NCBI RefSeq assembly: GCF_036373705.1
Contig: NC_089863.1
Coordinates: 26,393,727-26,457,726, forward strand
Origin: Amia ocellicauda
Taxonomy: Eukaryota > Chordata > Actinopteri > Amiiformes > Amiidae
Length of the DNA stretch: 64,000 bases
Reading direction: 5' to 3'
The notes below the pieces were generated by a model. The model was not told where the DNA came from, did no database searches, and saw nothing but the letters and a program-made list of their open reading frames with translations. Below are positions 38,268 to 51,790 of this stretch, piece by piece (position 1 is the stretch's first letter; every line of letters starts with the position of its first letter). Position numbers and translations under genes: made by a program.

Positions 38268-39690
38268 TCAAATTCAAATTCAAATTCAAATTCAAAAGGT
38301 GCTTTATTGGCATGACCAATCACAGTGTAGCCAAAGCAGATACAGATGTACTTTCAAACAAGACAAACATAACATGACAAGATACATTGGAACAAATACC
38401 ATACATACTAAAATTAAATAAAATCAAGCGAAATATAATCCCTATTTGGTATATGTATCAAAAATATGTATTATGAGACTCATGACAACAAAAAAGGCAA
38501 TGAACCCGACTGTTTTGTTCTGTTTTACAATGGCGTCCCGCAGGCTGTGGCAGGTGGACTCCTCTCCCAGCGGGACGGGGGGTTTGCAGCCATCAGGGAG
38601 CTGATCGAATTCAGGGATTTTATGTTTTATTCGTGGCCAGTAGGTCTCCCTGATTTGTGAGTATTGTGAGCAGGGAGTGCAGCTCTGTTTCAACCTCTCC
38701 CAAATCACAGTGACGCACAGCCGCTTCTCTCCGGAGATCCAGGTGTTCTTGTGTCGGCCAGTTTCTCTGGCCAGGCTGTGGTCACTGAGCCGGTACTTGG
38801 TCAGGATCTGTCTGTGTTTTGTGTTTTTGACCCTGAACAGATACTCTGCCAGGGTGAACTCTTTCTTTAGGGCCGAATAGCACTGAAGTTTATTATTGGA
38901 TCCGATTTCATGCGTCCAGTGTGATTTGTAGCTGGTTTCCAGATTGGTATTAATAGTTTTCATTGTGCTTTGCTGGTGGAGCTCACTGGTGTTGATTTGG
39001 CTCAATTGGCGGAGCTCCAGCACCGCGCTGCTGAGGGGGCTCTCTCCCGCAGGCTGTGTGCAGCTGCGCAGGGCTGCACGGTGGTGTGCCTGCGGGTCGG
39101 CCTGCTGCAAGTGGACCCAGTAGTTCAGCTCGCTTCTGTGTGGAGTGGAGTCAGGGGGACCGGCCCAACTCGGCCCTGCAGGCGCTGTTGGCTGCGCTGC
39201 TGTGAACCTGCAGGAGGTGTTTGCACAGCTGTTCTGTAGTTGTGGTTCATAAGGGGACCCCAGACTTCACTGCCATACAGAAGGATTGGTTTAATAACAC
39301 TGTCACACATTTTGTAGAGCCGATTCTTTATGGCATAAAAAGCCCTGCGTGCTTTATCTCTCAATGCACTCATCGCCAGGGTGAAGCTGCCAGACGCACT
39401 GATGATCAGGCCCAGGTAGCTGTAGCTGGTGCAGTGCTCCAGGGGGCTGTTGTCCGGGGTGAAGCGATACCTGTGTCCCTGAGATCTGGCTTTCTTCTGG
39501 AAAACCATACCTCTGGTCTTGTGCAGATTGACTGCCAGGGCCCAGGTCTGACAGTGCTGCTCCAGCAGCGCCAGGTTCTGCTGCAGCCCCTGCTCTGTGG
39601 GCGACAGCAGCACCAGGCCGTCTGTGTAGAGCAGGAACTTGATCTCTTTGTTGTGGAAAGCGAGGCCGGGGGCGTCAGACTGCTCCTACA
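38268..39690 (-). mobile_element. LINE, end of reverse transcriptase and C-terminal domain
   Basis: On the minus strand from about 39665: FLLYTDGLVLLSPTEQG, where the catalytic YxDD has become YTDG, then the frame to 39125 (LEQHCQTWALAVNLHKTRG, YSYLGLIISASGSFTLAMSA, VIKPILLYGSEVWGP). After a frameshift the next frame, 39110-38442, supplies the C-terminal part. The 3' end is a run of TTTGAA-type hexamers (38268-38297), with an AATAAAGCACC motif just before it. The element is 5'-truncated and inactive. The clade is not certain to me. Confidence 0.85.
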
Positions 39691-42600
39691 CTGTTGCCAA
39701 CTTGTTCATGTAGAACTCACTCACACTCTCTCTTTCTCTCTCTCTCATTAACATTCACCGCCCAAGGCGAGGAAACAGTTGTCACCTGTTCACACCCTGT
39801 CGTTTGTGACTCAACCTGCGGTCTGCTACCGGGAAAGGGAATTGTGGGTAATCTGTTTTCTGCCAGCTTTGCAGTGTGTCTGAAAACACAAACGCTGAAA
39901 CGGCAGCAAAAAGTGTAAAGAAAAAAAAAAAAAACATTCACAAATGTGTTGTATATATGGCACGCTGTTACACACTAAAACATCCACACGGTAAAACCCA
40001 ACATTGGAAGCCCTGTCTGACTCCAGTCTGCACACACAGCCCCGAGGATGCTCTCATTTAGGAGCGCAACCAGTGGATGTTGTTGCTAACATGGTTGTTT
40101 GGCAGGAAGGCAACAAAGAGCCACTGAGAGCCTCCACAAAGACAGTCTTGTCCAACGAGGGCCTCCAGGGCACGGGTCCCCCATCCTAGATATTTTAATT
40201 AGGAGACATCTGGTGTCTTAATACGGTCAGCATCTGGCAAACGGCACACAGTCTTCGAAATGTGCTCTGCAGCCTCCGTCAGCAAGTCTACAATTCCCAC
40301 CTGATCCCCGGCCAGTCACGGCGTTTCTCAGACACGGCTTCCCACAGACACGCTGACACCCAGGCCCACTCAGACGCCTCTCACCGCTGACTAACCGCCT
40401 GGAGGGGAGGCAGAGATGAATCTGTTTGTTTTTCTCCTCTCTGCCCTGGACGACCCCGATTGATGACGGCATTGCCTCCTCTGACCACGGCGTCTGTGTT
40501 GTAGCGGCCTCTGTTTTGTCCTTTGTTTGAAGGATTGTGTAGCGTTTGTGAGCCATGTTCACAAAACTATTATTACTACTTGTTACCTTTGGGTGACCAA
40601 TTACACGCATCTCACCAAACACATTACCACAAGGGCAAAAATAAATACACTATACAAAAGAAGTCCTAATCAGAGTAAAAGCAACCAAGTGTTACACGAT
40701 GTAAGGATCAATTCAATCATTCAGTCAATTTAAGTTTATTACAGTGCGCCATATACACAAAAGCATCATACTCACACACAAAAATAGGGGAACCAGGACA
40801 ATATTATATATCTTCTCTGACCTTATGTCAAGTGTTTTTGTGAATCATGTAAAATGTGCAATGTCGGTGTGGCACCTGGGATAGGAAGTATAAAAGAATA
40901 GTCATAAATAGTCATAAATAGACTAATAAAGAAGTCTAGGGTTCTGTTGTAGTTGAATCCCCATCCAACCAATTTTAGATACTAGCATTCAAAGTTCTCC
41001 AGGATGTGTGGGCTTTTTGTGCGCCGCAGTTGTTTGGCTCCGAAACCCGGGGCTGTGAAGGGAGTCGGCGCAGAGGGCGGGGATTTGAGTAAAGCTATTT
41101 TGAGTCCAGCGGCCGGAGAAGACCTGGTCAAAACAAAAGCAACAACATCAAGGCCGCCCCAAGTGTGAGCAACTGAACAAACCGAGAGGACGAAGCTGGA
41201 ACGACAAAAATACAGTATCCCCCGCCCCCCACGCTTCCCACAGGACTTTAAGCTTAAGCCAAACGCTGAGTTTTGTAACAGGTTCCGGCGTGAACGAGAA
41301 GAGATGACTCTGCGATTTGAAAAACGATCGTGTGTTCGCTTGGCAATGGCCGCTGTGGGAGACACAGTGTAGCAGTGGCCCAGATTGTATCAACCGTTTT
41401 ACACCAACTCGTAGCTACTGATCCATTTCCTACAAAGAACAATAAGAGAACAAATAAGCCACAAAATGCATGAGAAAGAACTCTCTTGGACAGGGCGTCA
41501 GTAGAACGGTGTTCGCGGTGCCGTACATGTTAACTTCCGTGAGTGTGTCGTGTAGTTTAGAGGAAGCGTCAGTATATGTATTGGTGTGAAAGCCTTGACA
41601 GGAACAGTCCACTGAGCAGCTGCTGAACATTTTCGTGACCAACGTCCCATTGCAAAAGTGAACCCACAATCTATCCTTATTGACACAGAGACATGATGCT
41701 AGTACTCCAGCACTGGCTTCCCTTCACTGGTTGCCAGTACATTGTTGGATTCACTAAAATGATTTCCAAGCAAAGGTGAAATCAGATATTGTGTTTGGGC
41801 TCCCAAACTGTGGCATTCCCCGACTGACTGACATTTAAATCTAGGCTGACAATCGAGTGAGATAAACTAGCATATGTAAGATTGTTATCTTGGAAAGAGA
41901 CACTGGCTCAAGAACATATTTTTATAAACGTATTATTTGTAGTTCAAACACCTTATCTCTGGTTGCCACAAATCACCATTAACTTGTCTATATCTATGGG
42001 GCTGTTCATCTTTTTTTCTCTTCTTTTCTAACGACTTTCACTCCAGACCTAAATATCTCACCAGACCTCCTGGCTCTTAAGATAAGAGATGACCGTTCTC
42101 CTCCCAGAGCAAGGAGAGAAGAATTCACAACATTTCTCACAAATAATATAGAATACAAACAAAAGGCACACATTTATTTCTTGGTTTCCCTGACACAAAT
42201 GAAATATGTTAGTCTGCTTCTGAAATACTTCTCCTCTGCTTGAGCTGTTCATTGATGTTGCTTTCCTTTGATTCTTTTGGGCAGTTTCCTTTTTATAAAC
42301 GGCACTCAATAAATCAAGATCAGTCCTATTCTTCTGGTTATTATTCCTGTTGCTGTCGTTCCTGGTCACACATCACACACAGTTAGAAAGAAACCAAAAC
42401 ACAGCGTCGGGTGGTTGAAGAAGAACTGGAAAGTCAACACGGATCCGGGTCGGTGCTTTCACAACACCGAGACCGGCGCTGCCCAGGAAGCGGCAGATCA
42501 AGAGCTTTCAGTCAGGATGTCGAGCTTCCCCTCGGAGCCGGGTCTCTGGGCAGGCCGCGTGGGCTTGCGGTGGGCTTGGGAGCCGTTCCTTTTCCACAGC

Positions 42601-42723
42601 ACTCTCTCGGGGCAAGACCCTAGAGTCAACCTGCGTTCCCAGCCTCGCTATGGGGCAGAATCATGGCCTGGGCAAGAGTTTCCTGCCTGGTGACCCTCCC
42701 CCATATACCCCCAAAGACCAGGA
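39691..42723. other. No gene; possible LINE scrap near 41710-41850
   Basis: I see no exon I can support. At about 41710-41735 the frame reads HWLPF, similar to a motif common near the end of fish LINE reverse transcriptases; this is weak. A 13-base direct repeat (ATAGTCATAAATA type) occurs near 40900-40922. Confidence 0.4.

Positions 42724-42765
<42 letters not shown>
42724..42765. repeat. Compound (CT)n(CA)n microsatellite
   Basis: About 13 CT units directly joined to about 8 CA units. Confidence 0.9.
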
Positions 42766-43291
42766 TGATCCAGCTTTTTCACTGGGAGCAGGAGAAGAGA
42801 GCAGGGGAGGTGAGCGAGGGAAGTGGGGGCAGGTGGGAAAAAATGAACACGGAATTCCCCACGCACTCCAGTTTCGGAGTTCCACATTACACTCAAAAAA
42901 GCCCCAGCCCCCTGCCCGCCTTGCTGCTGCTGCTGCTGCTCTGGCGAACCTCTTTGTCAATATCCTGTTTCTGACACCCCGTGGGAGACGCGGCTTGATC
43001 CAGAATCCAGATGTGGCCTTGGCTGCCACACCACCCCGACCCCCTTGGTCTGTGCCGGTTGTGTGTATATCTGAAGATGACAACGGCTGAATCCCGCGGG
43101 GTCTCGGTCCTCGTCTCTCGGCTCCTTCAGTCCTTCACTCAATTAATGACGCGACACATGGGGTCACATTTCCCACCCCAGGGCCCGTCTGCAGATGGAA
43201 TTAATTGATTCATTCAGGAGTGGGCAGAGGAATCTATAAGGGAGTGTCTTGCTTTTCAGCTCTCTATCTCTCTCTCTCTCACGCTCTGTCT

Positions 43292-43415
43292 GTCAGTGTT
43301 TTCTCTCTAAATGAGTTAATAAACTATTTAAAAGTCTGTCTGTCTCTCTCTCTGTCAGTTTTATCTGTAAATAAGTTAATCAACTATTTAAAAGTCTGTC
43401 TCTCTGTCGCTGTCG
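43292..43415. repeat. 62-bp tandem duplication
   Basis: GTCAGT...CTGTAAATAAGTTAATCAACTATTTAAAAG-type unit occurs at 43292 and again at 43354, with a few differences. A (CT)n run at about 43419-43459 follows. Confidence 0.75.
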
Positions 43416-43418
43416 CTG

Positions 43419-43459
<41 letters not shown>
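43419..43459. repeat. (CT)n microsatellite
   Basis: CT run of about 20 units with one CTTT interruption, abutting the 62-bp duplication. Confidence 0.85.
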
Positions 43460-43461
<2 letters not shown>

Positions 43462-44956
43462 GTATGCCACTGTCAACCACAATCTGATTTTATACTTTTA
43501 ACTGTTCTTTATTTTTTTCTATCCAGTCTCTATCACAGGAGTGCTCTGGGTTTATCAGGTGTTTGGTGGGCGGCGGGTGTTAGCTTGTGTTTCAATGATG
43601 TTTTAATGGAGTTCTTGTTTTGGTTTTCCGCTTTGTTACTCCACGGTGCGGTGCTGCAGTGCACTGTGGGTAATCTGCAGACTGGTTCTGTTGCTGCTGC
43701 TGGGACTGTGGAATCTGTGTTTTTTGCGGCTTTCCGCTGAGCACTTCTTTGCCTTGATTTTCACTAAAGAAAAAGTTATAAAAAAGTCTCTCTCTCTCTC
43801 TCATCATGCTAGCAAGAGCCTGGGAAACGTGTGCTGAGACAAAAAGCAGAAGACCCTGTAAGGCCCCCAGTACTGAATACTCCGTCCTTAAAGTCTGTTG
43901 ACAATACAAAGACGACTTAACAACATCATTAAGCCTGGCATCCTCCTTCAGTATAACAGAGAGGGAATAGAGAGAGTACATAAGTTATGGGGGGTTGGAA
44001 GAATACAGTAATGCAAAGTTCAGGAGTGGGCAGATCGTTTTTCTGTGGGATTTGGGTGAATTACATCAACCTTAGGATGCTTGGGAGAGGGGTGTCCGAT
44101 CTTTTAGAGAATAGTAGGGAGAAGATTGATCGACATGAGGATTCATTCAATAGATCATTTGTTTGGGATATAGATTAGATTTAATCGCTTCTTTATATGT
44201 CCTTTTCCTGTGTGATTTTATATGTGAGTTATTGTCAGATTTTGTAGTTTGTTTATTGCAACTAGAAAAGTGATCATAGACATTAAAGAGCTTTCTTTCA
44301 ATGTAAACTTTTAAACAACCAATAAAAACTAGAGGTCCTACTGGAGAAATGTCTATCGACCCTAAAACCTAGATCACTTCAGAAGCACAAATGAGTGGGA
44401 AGGTCTCGCAACCAAATTAGGATGCCTATAGCCAAGTACTCCCCAGCCCCCCAGCCCCCCAGCCCCCTGTCACTTGATACTGAATTGCTCACTAAGGTTT
44501 GTGTGGTTTGGTTTATTGAGGACCCAGTGAACCCTTATGAGAAACTTCCTCCCCCTACCCGAAGACTGCACAGTTACGGTCTCTGCGCTGTGTGTGAGAG
44601 GGGCCGACGCGTCCTACTTCGCATTCTTTCTCAGGCCGCCAGAAAGCAGTTCTCGTGCACCTCCGCAGCTGGGCAGATGTGCGGCTGACAGATCTCTCTC
44701 CCTTCTCAGGATTGCGTGACGCTGTCCAGATGTTCGTGGGTGCAAGGCTCTCTACTCTGCACACGCAGAAGGGCTGTTTTGGACTATATATCAGGACTAT
44801 ATGTGCATGTAATCATGATCGTTAGAAACATCCTGCTTGATAGGAAACAGGAATAAAGTGACTTTAATGAAAAGGAAATTTGCACCAAAAAACACACATA
44901 CAGGGCAAGATAGACAACCATAGACAGAGGTCCTAGAACAAATCAAAATGTATATA
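43460..44956. other. No gene seen
   Basis: Holds a small CCCCAG repeat at 44440-44468 and a (CT)n run near 43788-43802. No exon recognised. Confidence 0.5.
44440..44468. repeat. CCCCAGCC-type 8-bp tandem repeat
   Basis: AGCCCCCC repeated about three times. Confidence 0.8.
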
Positions 44957-45265
44957 AGAAACATAAGAAAGTTTCCAAATGAGAGGAGGCCATTTGTCCC
45001 ATCGTGTTCATTTGGTGTCCTTTAATCCAAGGATCCTATCCAGTCTATTTTTGAATGTTCCCAAATTTTCAGCTTCAGCCACATCGCTGGGGAGTTTGTT
45101 CCAGATTGTGATGCCTCTCTGTGTGAAGAAGTGTCTCCTGTTTTCTGTCTTGAATGCCTTGAAGCCCAATTTCCATTTGTGTCCCTGAGTGGGTGTGTCC
45201 CTGCTGATCTGGAAAAGCTCCTCTGGTTTGATGTGGTTGATGTGGCAATGCCTGGACATCTGGAC
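44957..45265 (-). mobile_element. CR1-like LINE, 3'-end fragment
   Basis: Minus-strand copy of the 3' part of the same CR1 family as 16871-17124 and 35095-35965. The minus strand encodes KPEELFQISRDT, then WNKLPSDVAEAENLGTFKNR, and ends in the GGACAAATGGCCTCC-type tail. It is 5'-truncated. Confidence 0.85.
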
Positions 45266-48200
45266 ATTGTGTCTACCCATCAAATCAGAAACTTGCACCC
45301 TGTTGAATGTTTATCTTGCATCTTCTGGGGTTGTTTTAAATAAAGAAAACTATGATAGGATTTCCGAATCGCATCGTTTTGATTCGGTCCAGGCTAGTTT
45401 CCTGTTGTGTGGAAATAGTTAACAATTTTGCAGCAGGTACCAGGACATCTTTCCCATGCTGGAATGAGTAACTCCACTGTGGCTGTCTCTTTAAGCAGCA
45501 TTTTTGGTTTGTTTTTTCACCCATATCGTATTTATTTCTCCTGTATCCGACAGGTCGCTAGTGACACAGCTGCGGGGCAGAGCGACAGCCGCAATGCAGC
45601 GTTTGATGGCTGAACTTTTTCCCACATCCCCGGTAAGAAGAGCTTAAATTACAACACACAACTAAAGGCGATGACAAGTATGAAAAACAGGAGCCCCTGT
45701 GGTTATATATAAACCACTTAACTTCACACATACATTTGATTTGATTTGTATTTTCTTGAAATAAGTCTTTAAATCCCTATTCCAGCTGTTTATATCCCAT
45801 CGCTACAGACACAGCCCTGCGAGAGGGAGGGAGCGGGGATGGTGGATGAAGGAGGTGGGCAGAGGTAAGCCCTTGACATAAATAACCTGGGTTTCAAAAT
45901 CCAACAGTTTAGACAACAATGGGTGTCTGTTTCATGTAAGCCTCGCCTGGATGAGCCGAGGGAGAGCGAGCGAGTGAGCGGGGAGTGTCTGTTGATAGTG
46001 CCAGCTGTCAGGGGCTTTAAACTCTCCATGAGCTGGATTTCCTGGATGCTGTCTGGAAACTCCTGGGAAGGAGATGCCTTGCAGGTGTTTAAAACTGGGA
46101 TTCAGTCCAAGTCAAGTCTCCTTGGCAGCCCACTTCGTACACGTTCCTTGATGAGTTCAATTAAAATCTTGGAAACTCACGACATTTTCGGTCCTCCATT
46201 CCTAGCCTATCTGGATTATTTTATTCCAGGATACTGTTGACCCCAAACTGCCAAATAAACTGCAATAAACTAATTAACCCATAGGAGTGGTTATTTATTT
46301 GTTTATCTGGTTGTTTATTATCGTAGAAAGCATTCAGCAATTTTCAGCCGAACCGATAGCAATCGCTGGCAAAGCAACACTGTCACAGATTATGGTTACT
46401 TTGTGACACAAATAATGAGCATGACATGTGATTTAAGCTACACTGCCATGACTGGCATAGATAGGATTTCTAGTTACATTTTGGTAAACCCTGTCAGGTT
46501 TAACTAGGAAGGTAACTGTTACCATGTCTAGTTGCTGACCTCAGTTTGGTACAAAGCCAAATTGGTTAATCAAAATTTAACGTGTCTCAGTTACCTGAAT
46601 GCCGAACAGGTAATGGGAAACGTTTAAACTTTAAACTTTAGGCACTCCGTCCAGCTCTTAAAGACAGGACCTCAGTTTAACGAGCACTCCTTATTCATTT
46701 ACACGAAATCGCCAAATAATGCCGCCAGAAATTGAGCATCACAAATTGAGCCATAACGAACTGCTCAAAATCAAAATCCTGCCAGACAGTAAATCAGAGA
46801 GATACATACATTCGGAAAGAGTTGCACTTCCAAAAGGAGTGTGATTCCCCCTCATTTGTTCCCAGGACTGACAAAACAACAGTGCTGATACTTTATCCCA
46901 GAGTTGAGCAATCGCATTCCCTCGTATCATTGCCGAGTAACTGTCTGTGAGGACTAGGGACATTCCTTCATTAGTGTCAGTCAAGAAGGGAGGGAGGGTC
47001 TGGAAATGCCTTGACTGAACTATGTAGGAAGATGTGTTGATTCCTTTTGCTTTTTGATGGGTTTTTCTAATAGCTTTGGTGTGAGTTTGACAGATAGACT
47101 CAGGGATGAGCATCTAAGAGAACAGAGTGCCATAAAAGCCTTTTTATGGTCTCCTGTAGCCTGCAAATGGGGGCACACAGCCCAGGCGGTGGACGGCCTG
47201 GCACATCAAAAGCCGAACTAAACACAACACCACCCCCTTCACGCACACAACTCCAAAACTCATCCATGCAACTTTTGTGGAGGCGACGATTTTTTTGCAT
47301 AACAAAAAGTAAACACCAGAAATAAAATGTTCCAGGGAATATATATATTTTTTATTATGGGTGTTACAAACTGGAGATAGTGGGCATCAGCAAATTCTTT
47401 TTGTCACCAGGGATTGGGGGTTGGATGGTCTGCAAAAATGTTCGCATGAGCCGAGTTGTTTGGGGCCAAAATGTTTGGCAAACGCTGCCCTAAAACAATT
47501 ATGCCGTATCGGTGATAATATGGGGTACAGATATGATATCATAGTTTGCTCAGATACTGGCATCTTGTTGACACTTGTTGACAACTTGTCACGGTTTCTC
47601 ACACTTGCGAGGGTATCAGTGATTACATCTACCAAGCCTTTCACACTGTGGGAGCCATAAAATTGACAAATTGTCGGGGGGAGGTCCAATGTGAATTCTG
47701 AATATGCACAGCAGCAAAAACTTGACAGTGGGCCTCGTCATTTTATTTTTTTGGAAAGCTGAGACATGCAATGATTCTAAACACCTCCCTGCTCCCATCC
47801 CTGCATCCCATTTTGATTGTGGTTTTTGCTCAACTTCCACAAGATGAGTTATACTCGCTTTCTGGTTCTTCATGATTCCCCGCGCTCAAACACACACGCA
47901 CCAACAGAAGAAAAACAAACGCAGCAAGATCCGAATCCTTCACAGCTGAGGTGAAAAACACAACACCGGAGCGAAGGAGAGATGGATGTGTGACTTGGCA
48001 CGCTCTCTGGTTTTCAGTTATCACTACCGTGCGGCCCGTCGTTGCAGGCCCAGGCTGCAGAATGAGAAACATGGCCTCCTGCCAATCACTCCCTCACAGC
48101 GCCAACAGATTCTATCCCGTCTCCCACAGATTTAACTCTCTCTCCCGATCCCCCCAGTTTTAGGATCTGCTTGCTTTCCAGCAAGGCCCAGACCCACACT

Positions 48201-49139
48201 CAGCTCAGCTCAGGTCAGGTCAGCCTGTGGGATAATGCGTACCATATGGATTTGTCATAGCACCCTTTGCCAAACACACACACACACAGTAGGCTGGTTG
48301 CTTCCCTTCCTCTCCTTCGCTGGCTGACGTTGGCACAGGCTTTTTGAGGAACTTGGATCCAACAGCTAGTCCACACTGCCCGGAGGGTGGGTGTGGAAAT
48401 GTGTCTTGTTGTGTTTGGCTTATCTGCTCAAATCCACGGATCCCGCACTAATGAGAGGAGAGGCGGGCAGGAGGGCTTTCAGGTTTAGTGGAGACCAGTG
48501 AGGCAAGTAGGGAGACACTAAACACTGCACTGACAATCCACTTCAAATGTGGATAATTATAACATCTGCAATGCATCTGGTGCTAGAAAGGGATAGGACA
48601 AAACTATGGTCTGCTGTAGTAGGTTATTGAGGTAGTTATAATGGGAAAATACCACTAATACCTCCCTCAGGGTCATGCTGGGAGGTATATTCCACCCCAC
48701 CTCTCTCCGTGGTAGGCTATTTCAATTAAGTTTTAATGAAAGTGGTGGCTGGTGGCCAAACTTTCTGGGTGTTCGCACCTCCAATGTAGGGGTCTGGGAG
48801 GCCGACCTCGGCGGTAGAGGTACAATTTCTCAAACAGACAGTCATGGTAGAAAAGACTGATCTTCTATTTCGAGAAAATAAGAAAATGAAAAAAGATCTG
48901 ACCCAGAGCAACATGATTTAAAAAAATATATGAAGTATTTAAAAAAATAAAATTTGCGTATACCATATGCTATATTTAATAACCGATTAACCGAAACAGG
49001 AAGTAATTTAACAACAAAATGGCGGAATTATACCGCTTAAAAGCAACGTGCGTGGAATAAAGACAGATTCAAACTCTGAAAAGAGCAATTTATGTGGAAT
49101 GTAAAATGTGAAAAAAAATAGACAAGGATAATGTGAATT
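45266..49139. other. No gene seen
   Basis: About 3.9 kb without a supported exon, RNA gene or recognisable transposon. Short CA runs occur near 48276-48288. Confidence 0.45.
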
Positions 49140-51669
49140 TAGATACTTTTCCAATTAGGGGTCATGGAGCTGAGAAGATGGCTGCTTAACTCGTGAACTC
49201 TGCACTCCCATTTTAAAAATCCTATACTATCTAAATACAGACGATTGTAAATAAAAAAAGGCATTGGCAGACGCCCAGAACTCCTCGGACATAATGGCTG
49301 ATAAGCAGGCTAGCCAGACTGCAACTGCAAAAACAACTAAACCGAAAAATGACATTCAACCCCTTGAAATAGAACAAGATGGCGACGCAGCTTCCGCTCC
49401 AATATCTCCCAACTAAGAAACTACTACATAGGCATAAGATCAAATTTGCCCCTCTATACCCAGCTGTACTGAAGAGTGACACAGAAGTGAAATCCCGGCG
49501 TTTTGAAGACCCTGCCAGAGCTATGCAATATTTACGCTCCTTACTCGGGAAATGAACTAATACTGTACAGCCTAACTTGTATTTCTGATATTCTGGTTTG
49601 CTCCCAGTTGTTTTGCAATACTGCGATTCCCTTCTATTCAGTTTGTCTTCTTCTCTTTGCACATATTATGTGGTGCTAGTTGGGGACATTACATATTACT
49701 GAGCACAGTATGCAAGTCGCTTTTGTTATCTTTTTGGAGCATATCCAATTTAACCACGATTTCGCTACCATTGGCAAGCCACACGTTCCTGTTGTTGCCT
49801 GACATGGTTGTCACAGCTTCTATAGGCTATTGCTATTAGTTTGGGGACAGAAACAGAGAGGAGCCAAAGTCCTCAATGGACTGGGTCTGACCTCGTTAAG
49901 AGGTTTCATTAAGAGGAAAAAGGTGCTGTCCTACCGCAAGACGTTAAAATGTGATGTGGCATTATTACAGGAGACATTTATCAGGCAAAAAAGTTATCCA
50001 GGGGCTGGGCTGAAAGGTATAGTCCTATTTTAGTACAAGCAGTGGTAGTAGTAGAGGGGTTGCAATTTAAGTTTATCAGAGAAATAAAACACCAAGAGGG
50101 TAGGTCTATAATAATCATCATTCTAGCCAATGTTAATGCCCTAATGGTGATAATCCTGCTTTTTTTGAAGATCTTGAAACTAAGCAAAGTGATTTGGCTC
50201 AATATCCAATTATAATAGGCAGAGACTTTAACCAAGTGCTTGACCCAATTTTGGATCGTAGTTCCCCATCAGTTTGCTGCGTGTCTAGGTCATTAAGAGT
50301 TCTGCAGGGTATGTGTAATGGTTTAGGCCTAGTTGATATTAGGTGCTTAGAAAACCCAAAAGAAAGAGACTACATATTTTATCCTTCCCCTCTTAATGTA
50401 TTCTCTAGAATAGATTGTGCTCTAATATCAAAATCTTTAATTCATTCCCCCCTCACGGGTATAATTGGGAATATTGCATGCTCAGGTATCACTTGCGATG
50501 ACTTCCTTTTACAAAATCCGACAAAACACCAAGACTGAGATTTAGTACCAGTCTGTTACAAGAAGAAGAATTTAGGACCGCTCTAAAAGCTCAAATTGAT
50601 CTTTACATAGAAACAAACAAATCCTCCCCCCCCTTGCAGGAGTAACCTGGGAAGCAATGAAGGCTTTTCTGATGGTGTTTATTATCCAGTACTCTGCACG
50701 GAATAAGAAAACTGCGAAAAAGATGTGCCGAAAAAACCTTTAATAAAATTTCCTCCTCGACTTATAGAAAATGAACCAAGTTAAAATACGAGTACAATTG
50801 TTTTCTGACACAAAAAGCTGGATATTTTGAGGAGGGGGATAAGGCAGGACGGCTTCTTGCTGGTTGTATAAAACATAGAGAGGCAGCTGTCATTCCAGTG
50901 GTGAGAAGGGAAGGAGATCTTCTGACTGGGTCATGTGACATTAACAAGACATTTGAAGAATTGTGTTCGATACTGTACTTCCCTGAAGTAATCGCAATGG
51001 GAAATGTCCTAGACTCCACTCGAGGAAATTGCAGGGGAATATAGATAATGGAGGGTTGGGCATCACTAAATGAATATTCTACCACTATGCATTTTTGCCA
51101 AGATATATATAGAACAATGGTCTACTCCCCCCAACCCTTAATTCTGTTGTTAGTAAATTATCTCCACTGGGTCAGACCCATCCAATTCTATTTTGTGTTC
51201 AACAGGTTTGGAGAAGTGTGGGACTGATATTTGGTTACAAGCCATAACTTAATAGACTAATTCCCATTTTTGGAGATATTTACACATTAGAGAGATGCTG
51301 GGCAAGATATTTGGCTCGAGATTTAGTCCACCTAGACATGTAGAAACCCCACCCAGGATTTTTGAGAGATCTGGCAAGGGGCATGAGGCTTCTTTTTATC
51401 ATGCCATGGTTCTACAGAAGTCCAATACATATAGTTCCATATTAAAATCAGTATGGGAGAAAGACTGAAATATATCCTTTACCAATGAAGAATGAGCTAA
51501 TGTCCTAAAGAGCATCAAAATAATGTCAAGGGAGCTGCGAACCAGGCTTGTCCAGTTTAAGATCTGGCACAGGTTCTACTGGACCCACGCCGGGCTACAT
51601 AGGTTGGGTCTGAAAGACTCTCCTTATTGTTGGAAGTGCCAAACAGAAGTGGGGACTCTAGTGCATTTG

Positions 51670-51725
<56 letters not shown>

Positions 51726-51790
51726 CTTAAAGTTAATTTCTATTTTTATGTTATTGTTGTACATGATAACATTCAAAATTCAATAAAACT
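49140..51790 (+). mobile_element. L1/Tx1-like LINE, internally deleted
   Basis: An ORF1-like start (MADKQASQTATAKT) begins at 49294 and soon stops. From about 49880 an APE endonuclease start is readable (SLRGFIKRKKVLSYRKTLK, CDVALLQETF). The endonuclease continues at 50194 (IIIGRDFNQVLDPILDRSSP, ERDYIFYPSPLNVFSRID), where the usual GGDFN is GRDFN. The linker to the polymerase is at about 50640-50990. The reverse-transcriptase core is missing after about 51030. The C-terminal part reappears at about 51523 (ELRTRLVQFKIWHRFYWTHA, YCWKCQTEVGTLVHL). Many stops make it a dead element. An (ATT)n run at 51669-51725 interrupts or replaces its end. Confidence 0.85.
51669..51725. repeat. (ATT)n microsatellite
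   Basis: About 19 ATT units, within the C-terminal zinc-knuckle coding part of the L1/Tx1-like relic. Confidence 0.9.

Noticed and set aside
38442..39613. Two long minus-strand frames that could be taken for host genes
   Set aside because: Their sequence is the back end of a LINE polymerase with a mutated YxDD box and a frameshift.
41700..41860. Possible LINE reverse-transcriptase end (HWLP motif)
   Set aside because: Only one short motif is readable; too little to call an element.
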